Assembly: GCF_020171925.1 (NCBI RefSeq)
Contig: NZ_JAIVAR010000003.1
Location: forward strand, 434,001-498,000
DNA: 64,000 nt
Direction of reading: 5' to 3'
Source of the DNA: Rossellomorea aquimaris
GTDB taxonomy: Bacteria; Bacillota; Bacilli; Bacillales; Bacillaceae_B
Shown: piece by piece, positions 25,237 to 34,173 of the stretch
Layout: each line of letters begins with the position of its first letter
How positions within the stretch are numbered: the first letter of the stretch is position 1
The notes under the pieces: model-generated
What the model saw: only the letters and a program-made list of their open reading frames with translations
Told to the model about the DNA's origin: nothing
The model's database searches: none
Program-made: the position numbers and the translations under genes

Positions 25237-26364
25237 TTACTTAGGATCCTTTAGGCCTCCGCCGTGGATGACTTTTTCGTGGAATGGGAGGTTCAGTTCT
25301 TTGCTCAGTTTTTCCATGAAGCTCTGTTCTCGTCTTGAAACGAGTGAAATGACGGTGCCCTCTGCACCCATCCGACCGGTTCTTCCGGAACGATGGATGT
25401 ATTGCTTCGTATCTGTCGGGAAGTCAAAGTGGATGACGTGGGTAACGTCGGTGATATCGAGTCCGCGTGCCGCAACGTCTGTTGTCAGAAGCAACGATAC
25501 CTTGCCCGCGCGGAAACGGTCCAGTGCTTGCTTCCTTTCCATCTTATCCGACTCGCCCGCAAGGACTTCAAGCTCCACTCCCCTATATCTCAGCTTTTCT
25601 TCTGCCTCGGATAATTTTTCAAGCTGATTGAAGAATACAAGCGCTTTGACTCCATTAAAATGAGCGATGCTCCTCAACGCCTCGATTTTATCACGGAGCT
25701 CCGTGTAGATAAACAGATGGTCGACTTTCGGATTATCGAGATTCGCCTCCATCTTGATGACCTCATGATTCTGAAGGAGTTCCGATGCAACTTCTTCCGT
25801 CCGGTCGGATAGCGTTGCAGAGAAGAATAATACTTGACGCTCTTTAAGGGTCGAGTTGATGATATCCTTTACTTCACGGATATGCTCAGGTCCGACCATC
25901 AAGTCAAACTCATCGACGACAATCGTTTTGACTTCATGCATCTTCAATTTTTTCAGCTTCATCAGCTCCAGCAAGCGTCCAGTCGTGCCCACGACGATAT
26001 GAGGCTTCTTTTTTAACTTCTCGACTTGCTTTTTGATATTTGCTCCACCGATGAAGGCAGCACTTGTTACATCGCTTCCTTTTGCCCATTTCTGGATCTC
26101 TTGATGAATTTGCATGACCAGTTCACGGGATGGTGCAAGGATGACTGCTTGTGCCTGCTTGCGACTCGGATCCACAGCCTGGATGATCGGCAGTAGGTAG
26201 GCAAGTGTTTTACCCGTTCCTGTCGGCGATTCACATACAACATCCTTTCCGTCTAATATGAGCGGAAGCACACGCTCCTGCACAGGAGTCAATGATTCGA
26301 AATTGGATTCTTCCCAGTTTTTTTGTAGAAATGGTGCGCTTATCATTGTAGAATTTGAATTCAT
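25237..26364 (-). CDS. yfmL: DEAD-box-type RNA helicase (YfmL-like)
   Basis: Minimal two-domain RNA helicase of 375 residues, matching YfmL in length (376 aa). Motifs: Q motif (LTPVQERVLP), motif I SPTGTGKT, Ia APSRELVMQ, Ib GTTGRLLELM, motif II VVDEFD (DEFD instead of DEAD), motif III SATLSD, motif IV-V LVFFNQ and TTDVAARGLDI, and motif VI HRSGRTGRMG. It lacks the C-terminal extensions of CshA or DbpA. In B. subtilis, YfmL acts in ribosome assembly in the cold; function here is by similarity. Convergent with the amidohydrolase. Confidence 0.9.
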   Translation of the reverse strand: MNSNSTMISAPFLQKNWEESNFESLTPVQERVLPLILDGKDVVCESPTGTGKTLAYLLPIIQAVDPSRKQAQAVILAPSRELVMQIHQEIQKWAKGSDVTSAAFIGGANIKKQVEKLKKKPHIVVGTTGRLLELMKLKKLKMHEVKTIVVDEFDLMVGPEHIREVKDIINSTLKERQVLFFSATLSDRTEEVASELLQNHEVIKMEANLDNPKVDHLFIYTELRDKIEALRSIAHFNGVKALVFFNQLEKLSEAEEKLRYRGVELEVLAGESDKMERKQALDRFRAGKVSLLLTTDVAARGLDITDVTHVIHFDFPTDTKQYIHRSGRTGRMGAEGTVISLVSRREQSFMEKLSKELNLPFHEKVIHGGGLKDPK

Positions 26365-26404
26365 TTGATTTATTCCCTTTCCGTTTCCGGCAACCGTTCG
26401 GGGC

Positions 26405-27703
26405 TTATCCCTCCCATAATGGCAGGCATATTTTCACGACGGTACCTATCTGTTTTTCACTTTGAAAGACGATCTTCCCTTTATGCTTTTCAATGATTTT
26501 TTTGCATATGGCCAGTCCCAATCCGGTTCCTTTTTCCTTTGTAGAATAAAAAGGCTCTCCGATCGTCTCGATTCTTTCCGGTTCCATCCCGACCCCGTTG
26601 TCAGAAACAATCACAAGGGCCTCGCCGTCTTTCTTATCAACCGAGATGGCTATCTTTCCTTTGCGGTCAAAAGGTATCGCTTCGACCGCATTTTTAATAA
26701 TATTAATGAAGACTTGCTTCAATTGATTGACTTCCGCTTTAACATACAACGGTTCAATAGCTTTAGGAGTATATTCGATTGAAATATTGTCAATATTCGC
26801 TTGCGCCTCCATCAATACGATCACTTGCTGGAGGATGAGATCAACATCTTCTGTCTGATAATGCTCATCCTGTTGTTTACCAAGGATAAGCATCTCACCT
26901 GAAATCAAGTCGATTCGATCCACTTCTGATTGCATGATGTCCAGATGCTCGTCGTTTACGGTCCCAGTCGTTTTCATCAATTGCAGGAAGCCTTTGAGTG
27001 ATGTCAGCGGATTCCTTATTTCATGGGCAACGGCTGCAGCCAGTTGCCCGATCACGGACATCTTCTCGGATGCGATCATCATCTCTTCATTCTTCCGGAA
27101 CTGGGTGATATCCCTGCCGATGACGAATACGCCTGTCACTTCCCCGCTTACAATGATGGGAATGAAGGAGCAGCGCAGGATTTTGATTTTATTATCCCTG
27201 GTGCGGATATTGGTTTCAAACATAGACCCTTTTCCAGATAGGGTTTGCATGAAATGATCCGTAACACCCTTCACATCTTCCTCGTCCAGGAATCTCCCCA
27301 ATTCAATGGCTTCCAGCTCTTGCTGAGTAGCTTCCAATAAAGATTCGGCTTCTGGATTGACCGACATGATTTTCCCTTCCATATCCAGTTCAAACACTCC
27401 ATCCGGATTATGTTTGAACAGGGAATGATAATGCTCATGCTGGATGAATAATTGACGTTCCTTCTTCCGCAAGCGTTCATTGGAATCAATGATCTCTTTG
27501 GTTCTTCGGAATACAAGTAGATAAAGGATGATCCCGGTTACCAAAACAAAGAACCAGCCTTTGTAGCGTTGAAAATAGATGTACAGATTCAGCTTTTCAT
27601 GGGCCAGAACCACCGAAAAATAGTCTGACAGCAAGATCCACAGGATACCGAGCAGGACATAAACAAACGTTACTCTGAACGCAATCTCCTTGGCTTTTTT
27701 CAT
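26405..27703 (-). CDS. PAS-domain sensor histidine kinase (sporulation-kinase-like)
   Basis: Membrane sensor kinase of about 432 residues. Two N-terminal transmembrane helices (VTFVYVLLGILWILL; YKGWFFVLVTGIILYLLVF) are followed by a PAS domain (residues ~95-205, HYHSLFKHNPDGVFEL). HisKA has the phospho-acceptor in AAAVAHEIRNPLTSLKGF, and the HATPase carries N (INIIKNAVEAIP), G1 (VSDNGVGME) and G2 (GTGLGLAICKKIIEKH) boxes. The lack of an adjacent response regulator and the DUF-free architecture resemble KinB/KinE-type kinases feeding Spo0F. The start at 27703 follows AGGTGA; a GTG at 27727 is an alternative. Confidence 0.87.
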   Translation of the reverse strand: MKKAKEIAFRVTFVYVLLGILWILLSDYFSVVLAHEKLNLYIYFQRYKGWFFVLVTGIILYLLVFRRTKEIIDSNERLRKKERQLFIQHEHYHSLFKHNPDGVFELDMEGKIMSVNPEAESLLEATQQELEAIELGRFLDEEDVKGVTDHFMQTLSGKGSMFETNIRTRDNKIKILRCSFIPIIVSGEVTGVFVIGRDITQFRKNEEMMIASEKMSVIGQLAAAVAHEIRNPLTSLKGFLQLMKTTGTVNDEHLDIMQSEVDRIDLISGEMLILGKQQDEHYQTEDVDLILQQVIVLMEAQANIDNISIEYTPKAIEPLYVKAEVNQLKQVFINIIKNAVEAIPFDRKGKIAISVDKKDGEALVIVSDNGVGMEPERIETIGEPFYSTKEKGTGLGLAICKKIIEKHKGKIVFQSEKQIGTVVKICLPLWEG

Positions 27704-28221
27704 ATTGAGTGGTTCACCTAAATTCACAATAGTATTACCTCTATACTTTCACAAATCTTGCCAGTTTATTACAAATTACTCTTACCTCACCCCAAATGAA
27801 CTTCTTCTAGAAGGAGTAAATGGACAGGCTATGGAGAATAAAGGAGAACATGATGACCCGGAACGAGACGGATAATATTCATCCCCCCCCTCACCTGCCA
27901 TACCGGGATGGTAAGCAAAGGCACCGGCATGGTTCCCTAGATCCCGGACATTCTCAGGACGGGACTTCCTTCCAGACGTAGGCCCTTCTCCATGCTCTTC
28001 TTCTTTTACAACACCAATTATAATAACATAGCGAATCAATGAGGGTATGATAAATAATAAGAAAACCCCTCGGAAATCGCTTTGATTTCTCTATTCCCTA
28101 AAGAAATCCCCATGTAAACGTTCACCTCTCATCCATATGTCCCATTTTCTAAAGAAAAACGTTTAACACCCCTCTGTTTCGGGTTAAGTGGTATATATGA
28201 TAAGGTCGGAAAAGAAGGAAG
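27704..28221. other. Intergenic region with one candidate small gene
   Basis: Between the divergent kinase and AbrB-like genes. It holds the 53-codon frame described next. From 27982 to 28221 I see no gene; a TATATATGAT at 28191-28200 may be the -10 of the AbrB-like gene. Confidence 0.4.
27820..27981 (+). CDS. Candidate small protein (53 or 43 aa)
   Basis: Two in-frame starts each have a Shine-Dalgarno site: ATG 27820 after GAAGGAG, and ATG 27850 after AAAGGAG. The product (MMTRNETDNIHPPPHLPYRD and so on) is hydrophilic, rich in His, Pro, Asp and Arg, and has no membrane segment. A longer frame on the opposite strand (27782-28039) has no ribosome-binding site and looks like its shadow. Unrecognised; it could equally be non-coding. 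Confidence 0.35.
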   Translation: MDRLWRIKENMMTRNETDNIHPPPHLPYRDGKQRHRHGSLDPGHSQDGTSFQT

Positions 28222-28542
28222 GTGTTTCCAGCATTCGAGCCAATTTACAAAAACAAAACCTTCAGTAATAGCGGAATGATCACCTTGCCAAAGAAGTGGC
28301 GACAGCGGTTTGGATTGGTTCCCGGCAGGTTGGCGGAAATCTCTTATCAGAATGATTCGATCCTTATTAAACCGGCACGTGAGAACTCCACCAATAACAA
28401 ACGCTACATCTCCGAAAAGGGGACCGTCCATATCCCAAAGGAGCTTCGAGAAGAAATGGGCATCACGCCACAAGCCCCTTACAACCTACACATCAACGAA
28501 ATTCATAATTGCTTCATCATCACCACCAGTAAAAACCATTAA
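28222..28542 (+). CDS. AbrB/SpoVT-type DNA-binding protein with two swapped-hairpin motifs
   Basis: Protein of about 106 residues with two AbrB-like beta-hairpin motifs: NSGMITLPKKWRQRFGLVPG (residues ~16-35) and EKGTVHIPKELREEMGIT (residues ~64-81). Each has the G-x-(I/V)-x-(L/I)-P-K pattern of AbrB/MazE/SpoVT N-terminal domains. Most relatives carry one such motif and dimerise; here a single chain could form the whole fold. The start is uncertain: the GTG at 28222 overlaps its AAGGAAG site. Possible transition-state regulator or an orphan antitoxin-like protein; no toxin gene is adjacent. Confidence 0.7.
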   Translation: MFPAFEPIYKNKTFSNSGMITLPKKWRQRFGLVPGRLAEISYQNDSILIKPARENSTNNKRYISEKGTVHIPKELREEMGITPQAPYNLHINEIHNCFIITTSKNH

Positions 28543-28544
28543 AA

Positions 28545-28592
28545 CGAAGGTCCGTCCCCCGTCGCGTTAAAGCGATGAGGGACGGACCTTCG
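28545..28592. repeat. Palindromic repeat (GAAGGTCCGTCCC family) overlapping the 3' end of thrB
   Basis: CGAAGGTCCGTCCC (28545-28558) pairs with GGGACGGACCTTCG (28579-28592); the central 20 bp pair imperfectly. The thrB stop (28567-28569) and its last eight codons lie inside the element. It stands between the convergent AbrB-like gene and thrB and probably terminates both. Confidence 0.9.
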
Positions 28593-29511
28593 TGTGGTCA
28601 GCTTCTTTTATATTCACTGTACTTCCGGTTGAATTAATGGTTAGCTTGCGGACATCCATGGTTGGAAAGGCTTGCTGTAACTGTCTCCACAGCCAAGCGG
28701 CGGACTCCTTTTCAACAAAGCAGGCAATCGTCGGACCTGCGCCGCTGAGTGCCGTCCCAAAGGCGCCATATCTACTCGCGACCTGTTCGACTGCTTCATA
28801 ATGAGGAAGAAGCTTCTTCCGATAAGGCTGATGGTATCGGTCCTCTTTCATCATCCTCCCTGCAAGTTCCCAGTCACCGCTGATGAAGGCGGCTACCAGT
28901 ACATTGGCTACGGAACCGGCTAAGACAGACTCCTTGAATGCCATTTCTTTAGGCAGCACCCCCCTCGAATCAGATGTCTTCAACTCCGTCTTTGGAATGA
29001 CGGTGACAATCTCGATTCCAGAACTCTCAAGGGGAAGAAGCCCAACACCCGATTCGGTCTGACAACTCACTACAAATCCTCCATAAAGTGACGCTCCGAC
29101 ATTATCCGGATGCCCTTCATAACCCGTGGCAATCCCCAGCTTCTGCTTCAAAGTCAGATTCAACCCGCAGGATGCATCCGCAAGTTCGATTCCTGCCACA
29201 ACAGCAGCGGCACTGGACCCCAGTCCCCTGGTCAACGGAATATCACTCTTGACGTATAGCTGGCATGGATGGAGTGACTTGCCATTCTTCTCCGCCACGT
29301 CCATCGCCACTTGGACGATGAAATGGGTTTCGTCAGAAGGAAATACTCGAAGCTCAGGCGATAGCGCCGTCACTTGCCAGCACTCCGACTCTGTCGCTTC
29401 GACCGTCAAATACAAATCAAGTGCCAAGCCAAGCGAATCGAATCCCGCCCCTAAGTTGGCTGTACTTGCCGGGACGGTAATCTTCCAAGACCGATTATCC
29501 CTCTTCCTCAT
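28567..29511 (-). CDS. thrB: Homoserine kinase
   Basis: GHMP kinase of 314 residues that phosphorylates homoserine for threonine synthesis. N-terminal [20 protein letters not shown] (residues ~10-29) is the family entry signature; the ATP-binding loop is [16 protein letters not shown] near residue 93; and [14 protein letters not shown] is motif 3 near residue 258. Its ATG overlaps the thrC stop by four bases (ATGA), so translation is coupled. The last eight residues (TKVRPSSL) are encoded by the palindromic repeat at 28545-28592, and so are not native family sequence. Confidence 0.96.
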   Translation of the reverse strand: MRKRDNRSWKITVPASTANLGAGFDSLGLALDLYLTVEATESECWQVTALSPELRVFPSDETHFIVQVAMDVAEKNGKSLHPCQLYVKSDIPLTRGLGSSAAAVVAGIELADASCGLNLTLKQKLGIATGYEGHPDNVGASLYGGFVVSCQTESGVGLLPLESSGIEIVTVIPKTELKTSDSRGVLPKEMAFKESVLAGSVANVLVAAFISGDWELAGRMMKEDRYHQPYRKKLLPHYEAVEQVASRYGAFGTALSGAGPTIACFVEKESAAWLWRQLQQAFPTMDVRKLTINSTGSTVNIKEADHTKVRPSSL

Positions 29512-30569
29512 ACTCCGATCGTCCCTTTGATGTAATCCTTCACCTTTTCTTTATCATTTGGTAGCCTGACTGGCTGGACGGGGCTGTAATCCATGGCCGT
29601 GACCGGGTCCTTCAACCCATTCCCTGTCAGGACCGCCACTACCCTGCTTCCTTTATCGAGCACACCCTTATCAAGACTCTTCTTGATCCCTGCAATCGAA
29701 GCACAAGAAGCAGGCTCGGCAAAGATCCCTTCCTTCTTGGCAAGCAACCTGTACGCCTCGATGATTTCCTCATCGGTCACTTCGTCAATATGACCGTCCG
29801 ATTCCTTCAAGGCATCCACGGCATAATCCCAGCTCGCCGGATTGCCGATCCTGATTGCCGTCGCAATCGTTTCAGGTTGCGGGAACACACGGTCATGAAC
29901 CAACGCGGCCGCTCCCGAAGCTTCAAACCCAAACATTCGCGGCAGACTTGATTGCTCACGCTGACTGTATTCCTTGAATCCTTTCCAGTAGGCCGAAATA
30001 TTACCTGCATTGCCGACCGGGATCGCAAGGACATCCGGCGCTCCACCCAGGCCTTCAACCACTTCGAATGCAGCGGTCTTCTGCCCCTCGAGGCGATATG
30101 GATTCACGGAATTCACCAGTGTCACGGCTTCAGTTTGACTTAGTTCCCTGACGATTTTGAGCGCTTCGTCAAAATTGCCTTCGATCGAGATGATTTCCGC
30201 TCCGTACATGACCGCCTGGGCAAGTTTGCCCTGGGCGATCTTTCCTTCAGGAATCACAACGATGCATTTCAGCCCCGCCCTTGCGGCATACGCCGCAGCG
30301 GCAGCCGATGTATTTCCTGTCGAAGCACAAATGACCGTTGAGCTCCCCTCCTCAAGTGCCTTGGCGACCGCAAGTACCATTCCACGATCTTTGAATGAAC
30401 CAGTCGGATTTGCGCCTTCGACTTTTGCATAAAGCTCGATTCCCCATTCGTCCGATAACGTTTTTAATTCAATCAAGGGAGTATTCCCTTCATTGAGGCT
30501 CAGAGGAGGAGTCTCATCCGTGACGGGCAGAAACTCCCGATATTGTTCAATCAGACCTTTCCACCTCAT
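29508..30569 (-). CDS. thrC: Threonine synthase
   Basis: PLP enzyme of 353 residues (fold type II) that converts O-phosphohomoserine to threonine. The PLP lysine is Lys60 in [11 protein letters not shown], and the phosphate-binding glycine-rich loop is [13 protein letters not shown] near residue 185. Length matches the short bacterial ThrC. Four-base overlaps (ATGA) with hom upstream and thrB downstream show a tightly coupled hom-thrC-thrB operon. Confidence 0.97.
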   Translation of the reverse strand: MRWKGLIEQYREFLPVTDETPPLSLNEGNTPLIELKTLSDEWGIELYAKVEGANPTGSFKDRGMVLAVAKALEEGSSTVICASTGNTSAAAAAYAARAGLKCIVVIPEGKIAQGKLAQAVMYGAEIISIEGNFDEALKIVRELSQTEAVTLVNSVNPYRLEGQKTAAFEVVEGLGGAPDVLAIPVGNAGNISAYWKGFKEYSQREQSSLPRMFGFEASGAAALVHDRVFPQPETIATAIRIGNPASWDYAVDALKESDGHIDEVTDEEIIEAYRLLAKKEGIFAEPASCASIAGIKKSLDKGVLDKGSRVVAVLTGNGLKDPVTAMDYSPVQPVRLPNDKEKVKDYIKGTIGV

Positions 30570-31864
30570 CCTTTCTCTCCCCCTTCCACTCGGTATGAGC
30601 TCTCAATTGAATGAATCGCATGATAATCCTTCAACTCCATCAGGATATCTTCATAATGATCAAGTGATGCTTTATGGGTGACGAGCACGATCTCAGAATA
30701 GCCGGCACCATTCAATGGGTTCTGAAGGATCTTCTCGAAGCTCACTCCATGATCTGAAAAGATGGATGTCAGCTTCGCCAGCACCCCGATTTCATCCTGG
30801 ACATGAAGGCGTAAAAAGTATTGAGATGAAATTTCATTACGCTCTTTCAACTTTTTCGGATACTGAGGGCTCACTGCACTCTTCCCTGTCACACCGAGCC
30901 TCATATTCTTCATGATGCCGACCATATCGGAAACGACAGCCGTGGCAGTAGGGAGACTTCCCGCACCAGGTCCGTAGAACATCGTTTCCCCGACCGCTTC
31001 CCCGTACACATAGACCGCATTATATTCGTCATTTACAGATGAAAGTGGATGATCGTTCAGAAGCAGGGTCGGTTCCACACTCACTTCCACTTTTTCACCA
31101 TCCCGATGTGCATATCCGATGAGTTTCATCGTGTAACCGAATTGCTCCGCGTATTCGATGTCATCTGCCGTCACTTCGGTGATGCCCTTCATTTTCACAT
31201 CGGCAAGGTCCACATTCATCGAAAAGCCCAATGTCGACATGATGGCCATTTTCCTTGCCGCATCCAGCCCGCCGACGTCAGCAGTCGGATCTGCTTCGGC
31301 AAAGCCCAGCTCCTGCGCTTCCTTCAAGACATCCTCGAAGGTACGTCCCTCTTTCGTCATTTTCGTCAGGATGAAATTGGTCGTCCCATTGACAATCCCC
31401 ATCATTTTGGTGATGCGGTCGGATGCTAGACCATCTACTAAACTTCTTAAAATCGGGATCCCCCCGGCAACACTTGCTTCGTAAAAGAGATCGCATTCGT
31501 TTAGAGACGCGATTTTCAATAGTTCCGGTCCATGGACGGCCATCAGATCCTTGTTGGCCGTCACCACATGTTTTTTATTCTTCAACGCTTGGAGGAGATG
31601 TTCCTTCGTCGCTTCGATCCCTCCCATTACTTCGACCACAATATCAATTTCAGGGTCGTTCAGGACATCCGCCGGATGCAAGGTCAATATCCCATCCTCG
31701 ATCGCAAGTCCCCTATCCTTTTCCAGGTCCTGCACAAGGGCCTTTTTCACCTGTACTGGACAGCCGATTTGATGCGAAAGTTTATCCTGGTGATTCTCTA
31801 TGATTTTCACTACTCCGGCCCCCACTGTACCGAGTCCTAAAAGTCCGATCGAAATTGATTCCAT
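30566..31864 (-). CDS. hom: Homoserine dehydrogenase with C-terminal ACT domain
   Basis: NAD(P)-dependent reduction of aspartate semialdehyde to homoserine. It has 432 residues: Rossmann motif GLGTVGAGV at 9-17, catalytic region VVEVMGG...[12 protein letters not shown] (~75-115), [14 protein letters not shown] near 165, and an ACT regulatory domain at ~350-430 ([20 protein letters not shown]) that usually confers threonine feedback. ATG behind TTGGAGG. It is first in the hom-thrC-thrB operon, with its own promoter. Confidence 0.97.
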   Translation of the reverse strand: MESISIGLLGLGTVGAGVVKIIENHQDKLSHQIGCPVQVKKALVQDLEKDRGLAIEDGILTLHPADVLNDPEIDIVVEVMGGIEATKEHLLQALKNKKHVVTANKDLMAVHGPELLKIASLNECDLFYEASVAGGIPILRSLVDGLASDRITKMMGIVNGTTNFILTKMTKEGRTFEDVLKEAQELGFAEADPTADVGGLDAARKMAIMSTLGFSMNVDLADVKMKGITEVTADDIEYAEQFGYTMKLIGYAHRDGEKVEVSVEPTLLLNDHPLSSVNDEYNAVYVYGEAVGETMFYGPGAGSLPTATAVVSDMVGIMKNMRLGVTGKSAVSPQYPKKLKERNEISSQYFLRLHVQDEIGVLAKLTSIFSDHGVSFEKILQNPLNGAGYSEIVLVTHKASLDHYEDILMELKDYHAIHSIESSYRVEGGEKG

Positions 31865-31921
31865 AAGTCGAAAACCTCCAATTGTTTATTTCTGGTGTAC
31901 ATTTGTATTTGTATAGTGGAC

Positions 31922-31969
31922 ATTATAGTAGAAATAATTTCCTATTACAATACCTATTTTCTGAATTTT
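31922..31969 (-). promoter_or_regulatory. hom promoter and possible CodY box
   Basis: On the minus strand TTGTAA (31945-31950)-17 bp-TATAAT (31922-31927) precedes hom by about 60 bp. Directly upstream, 31955-31969 reads AAAATTCAGAAAATA on that strand, three mismatches from the CodY consensus AATTTTCWGAAAATT. The promoter is convincing; the CodY site is a suggestion. Confidence 0.65.
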
Positions 31970-32192
31970 CTAATGTAAGAGCTTTCTTTATTGATAGATC
32001 GGGATAATAAAAAGTTGGTTGGATTCCGTTTTTAATTTTAGCTTGTCAAGCTTTGTCTGATTGGATTGCTGGTGATGTGCTGTTCGGTATGGAACGGAAC
32101 GGATCGGTTCGGTTTAGTTCGTTGTGGTGGCAGGGATCTGCGTGAGATTTTTATGGATTGGCCAGAAAGAGGTTTCCATATTTTAGAAAAAT

Positions 32193-32323
32193 ACGCACAA
32201 ATGAAAAAAATGGCGCGTAAATCGATATTTTCGCGCGCAAATAAAAAATTTCGCGCAATTACGGCAAAAAACCACGCACAAATGAAAATTTTCGCGCGCA
32301 AATCCTAAAAAGTCAGCGTAAAT
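32193..32323. repeat. 20-bp-phased degenerate repeat array (array B)
   Basis: The word (A/G)CGCRYAAAT recurs at about 32193, 32213, 32233, 32253, 32274, 32294 and 32314, that is every 20-21 bp (forms: ACGCACAAAT, GCGCGTAAAT, GCGCGCAAAT, CGCGCAATT). The bases between are mostly A/T runs. The sequence is unrelated to arrays A, C and D, but the period is the same. Confidence 0.88.
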
Positions 32324-32521
32324 CGCATCAAACCCTACCTTAAATGGCCGATATTCAAACAAAAACGACCTCCTCTGGGCTTTTAAATACGATACCCAAT
32401 ACGCCAAACAACGCTGAAGGCCCTAAAAACGGCGTTCACTCCGCTGATTCCACCACTCCCATTCACTCATCACCAAACATCACCCAGCTCGCAAAACCAC
32501 CTCTCATCAAAAACCCATTTT

Positions 32522-32563
32522 AAAAACAGAGGACCGCCCCTGATTCCAACCTGAACCAGGAGC
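32522..32563 (-). terminator. Possible terminator of the ilv-leu operon
   Basis: On the minus strand GCTCCTG pairs with CAGGGGC (7 bp, one G-U pair) across a 14-nt loop, with TTTTT about ten bases further on. It is weaker than the other terminators in the window. Confidence 0.4.
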
Positions 32564-32572
32564 CGCCCTTCT

Positions 32573-33556
32573 TTATCCGATATAATGAAGCTGCCGGACC
32601 ATCTTCGAGAGTTCGCGGTAGACAGGAATCTTGCTCGGATCGGCATTCCCACCGGAGATGACGCAGCCGACTTTTTTCCCGTGCACGTTCACTTTGTGGC
32701 ACATCGCGGCGGCAAGTGATGCTGCACCTGCCCCTTCCACCAATGTCTTCTCGCGCTGAAGCATGAACATCATGGCGTACGAAATTTCTTCGTCCGTCAC
32801 CGTGACCATATCGTCCACGTATTTGCGGATGATCGGGAATGTGAGCTCTCCCGGTTTCTTGACGAGGATCCCATCCGCGATGGTGTGTACATGATTCAGG
32901 GAGCCTTTGTTTTTCCCTGTGAAGAAATTATATGTGGCGGGCGCACCTAGAGCCTGCACACCGATGATGTTCACACTCGGGTTGAACGATTTGACCGCTA
33001 GTGCCATTCCGGCAAGGAGTCCCCCGCCGCCGACAGGGACGAGGATGGTATCGAGATCGCTGAGCTGTTGAAGCATTTCGAGAGCGACGGTCCCCTGACC
33101 GGCCATCACTTTCGGATCATCAAATGCATGAACGAATGTGGAGCCCTTTTTCTTCATTTCCTCGACAGCCGCACTATAGGCTTCTTGATACGTCTCTCCT
33201 TCTAACACGATGTTTGCCCCGTAATGCTTGGTCGCCTCCACTTTCGCAGAAGGCGTCCGTTTCGGCATGAAGATCTTGGATGCAGCGTTCCGTTTAGAGG
33301 CGGCAAGCGCGACTCCTTGGGCATGATTGCCTGCAGATGCGCAGATGATGCCCCTTCCCGCTTCCTCATCGGTAAGCGACATCACCTTGTTCATTGCCCC
33401 TCGCACCTTGAATGAGCCGGTGCGCTGCAAATTTTCCATTTTCATAAAGATATTCCCACCAGTGAAAGCATTCAGTGTGGATGACTGCTTCAACGGCGTC
33501 CGATGCACTTGACCGCAGATTCTTTCCATCGCTTCTACAACTTCAGCACTTTTCAT
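32573..33556 (-). CDS. ilvA: Threonine dehydratase, short form without ACT domain
   Basis: PLP enzyme of 327 residues converting threonine to 2-oxobutyrate for isoleucine synthesis. The PLP lysine is Lys50 in RTGSFKVRGAM, and the phosphate-binding loop is PVGGGGLLAG. B. subtilis IlvA is 422 aa with a C-terminal regulatory domain; this protein ends after the catalytic domain, like catabolic TdcB. Its position as last gene of the ilv-leu operon, overlapping the leuD stop by one base (TAATG), argues for a biosynthetic role. Confidence 0.9.
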   Translation of the reverse strand: MKSAEVVEAMERICGQVHRTPLKQSSTLNAFTGGNIFMKMENLQRTGSFKVRGAMNKVMSLTDEEAGRGIICASAGNHAQGVALAASKRNAASKIFMPKRTPSAKVEATKHYGANIVLEGETYQEAYSAAVEEMKKKGSTFVHAFDDPKVMAGQGTVALEMLQQLSDLDTILVPVGGGGLLAGMALAVKSFNPSVNIIGVQALGAPATYNFFTGKNKGSLNHVHTIADGILVKKPGELTFPIIRKYVDDMVTVTDEEISYAMMFMLQREKTLVEGAGAASLAAAMCHKVNVHGKKVGCVISGGNADPSKIPVYRELSKMVRQLHYIG

Positions 33557-34161
33557 TAAATCCCCAAGACACTCACCTCATTTTGTTTTTCGTACTTCTC
33601 GATTTTCCCACCGTAATGCAAGGTTAAATCTATTTCATCCAGTCCTTCCAAGAGCATCGTCTTCCAGTACGGATCGACTTCAAACGACGCGATGAGCCCC
33701 TCCGAGTCGCAAAGCGTCTGGGACTCCAATGAGACCTCGATTTTATAAACATCCGCTTTCTTCTCATTCTTCCAAAGGGCATCGACGGTATCTGCTGCTA
33801 GTCGGATTGGAAGGATGCCATTTTTCAGGCAGTTATTATAAAAAATATCCGCAAAGCTCTTGGCGATGATCACTTTGAAACCGAAATCCTGGAGTGACCA
33901 CGGTGCATGCTCGCGAGATGAACCGCATCCGAAATTTTTACCGCCAAGAAGGATTTCAGAACCCTTATACTTTGGTGTATCCAGTTGAAAATCTTCTCGC
34001 AGGGTACTTCCATCGTCTTCGTAGCGCCAGTGATAAAACAGGTACTGTCCGAATCCTTTGCGCTCGATTCTTTTTAAAAATTGCTTCGGTATGATCTGGT
34101 CGGTATCGACATTGTCTCTGTGAAGGGGGAATACCTTCCCTTCCAAATGATTGATTGCCAC
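33556..34161 (-). CDS. leuD: 3-Isopropylmalate dehydratase small subunit
   Basis: Swivelling domain subunit (201 residues) of isopropylmalate isomerase, partner of LeuC. The N-terminal VDTDQIIPKQFLKRI and the motif FGCGSSREHAPWSL (residues ~75-88) are diagnostic. It starts 12 bp after leuC and touches ilvA, so it belongs to the operon. Confidence 0.97.
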   Translation of the reverse strand: MAINHLEGKVFPLHRDNVDTDQIIPKQFLKRIERKGFGQYLFYHWRYEDDGSTLREDFQLDTPKYKGSEILLGGKNFGCGSSREHAPWSLQDFGFKVIIAKSFADIFYNNCLKNGILPIRLAADTVDALWKNEKKADVYKIEVSLESQTLCDSEGLIASFEVDPYWKTMLLEGLDEIDLTLHYGGKIEKYEKQNEVSVLGI

Positions 34162-34173
34162 CGTCCCACCTCC

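Larger units (their letters stand above)
31970..32572. other. Gene-free region between hom and ilvA
   Basis: About 600 bp with no supported gene. It holds a CGGTTCGG-like simple stretch (32085-32135), repeat array B (32193-32323) and a possible ilvA terminator. Open frames here on both strands simply reflect the repeat. Confidence 0.6.

Noticed and set aside
27782..28039. 85-codon minus-strand frame opposite the small His-rich frame
   Set aside because: Lacks a Shine-Dalgarno site and looks like the antisense shadow of a GC-rich patch.
32038..32407. Two minus-strand frames rich in Phe/Ala/Arg
   Set aside because: They arise from array B; neither has a ribosome-binding site.
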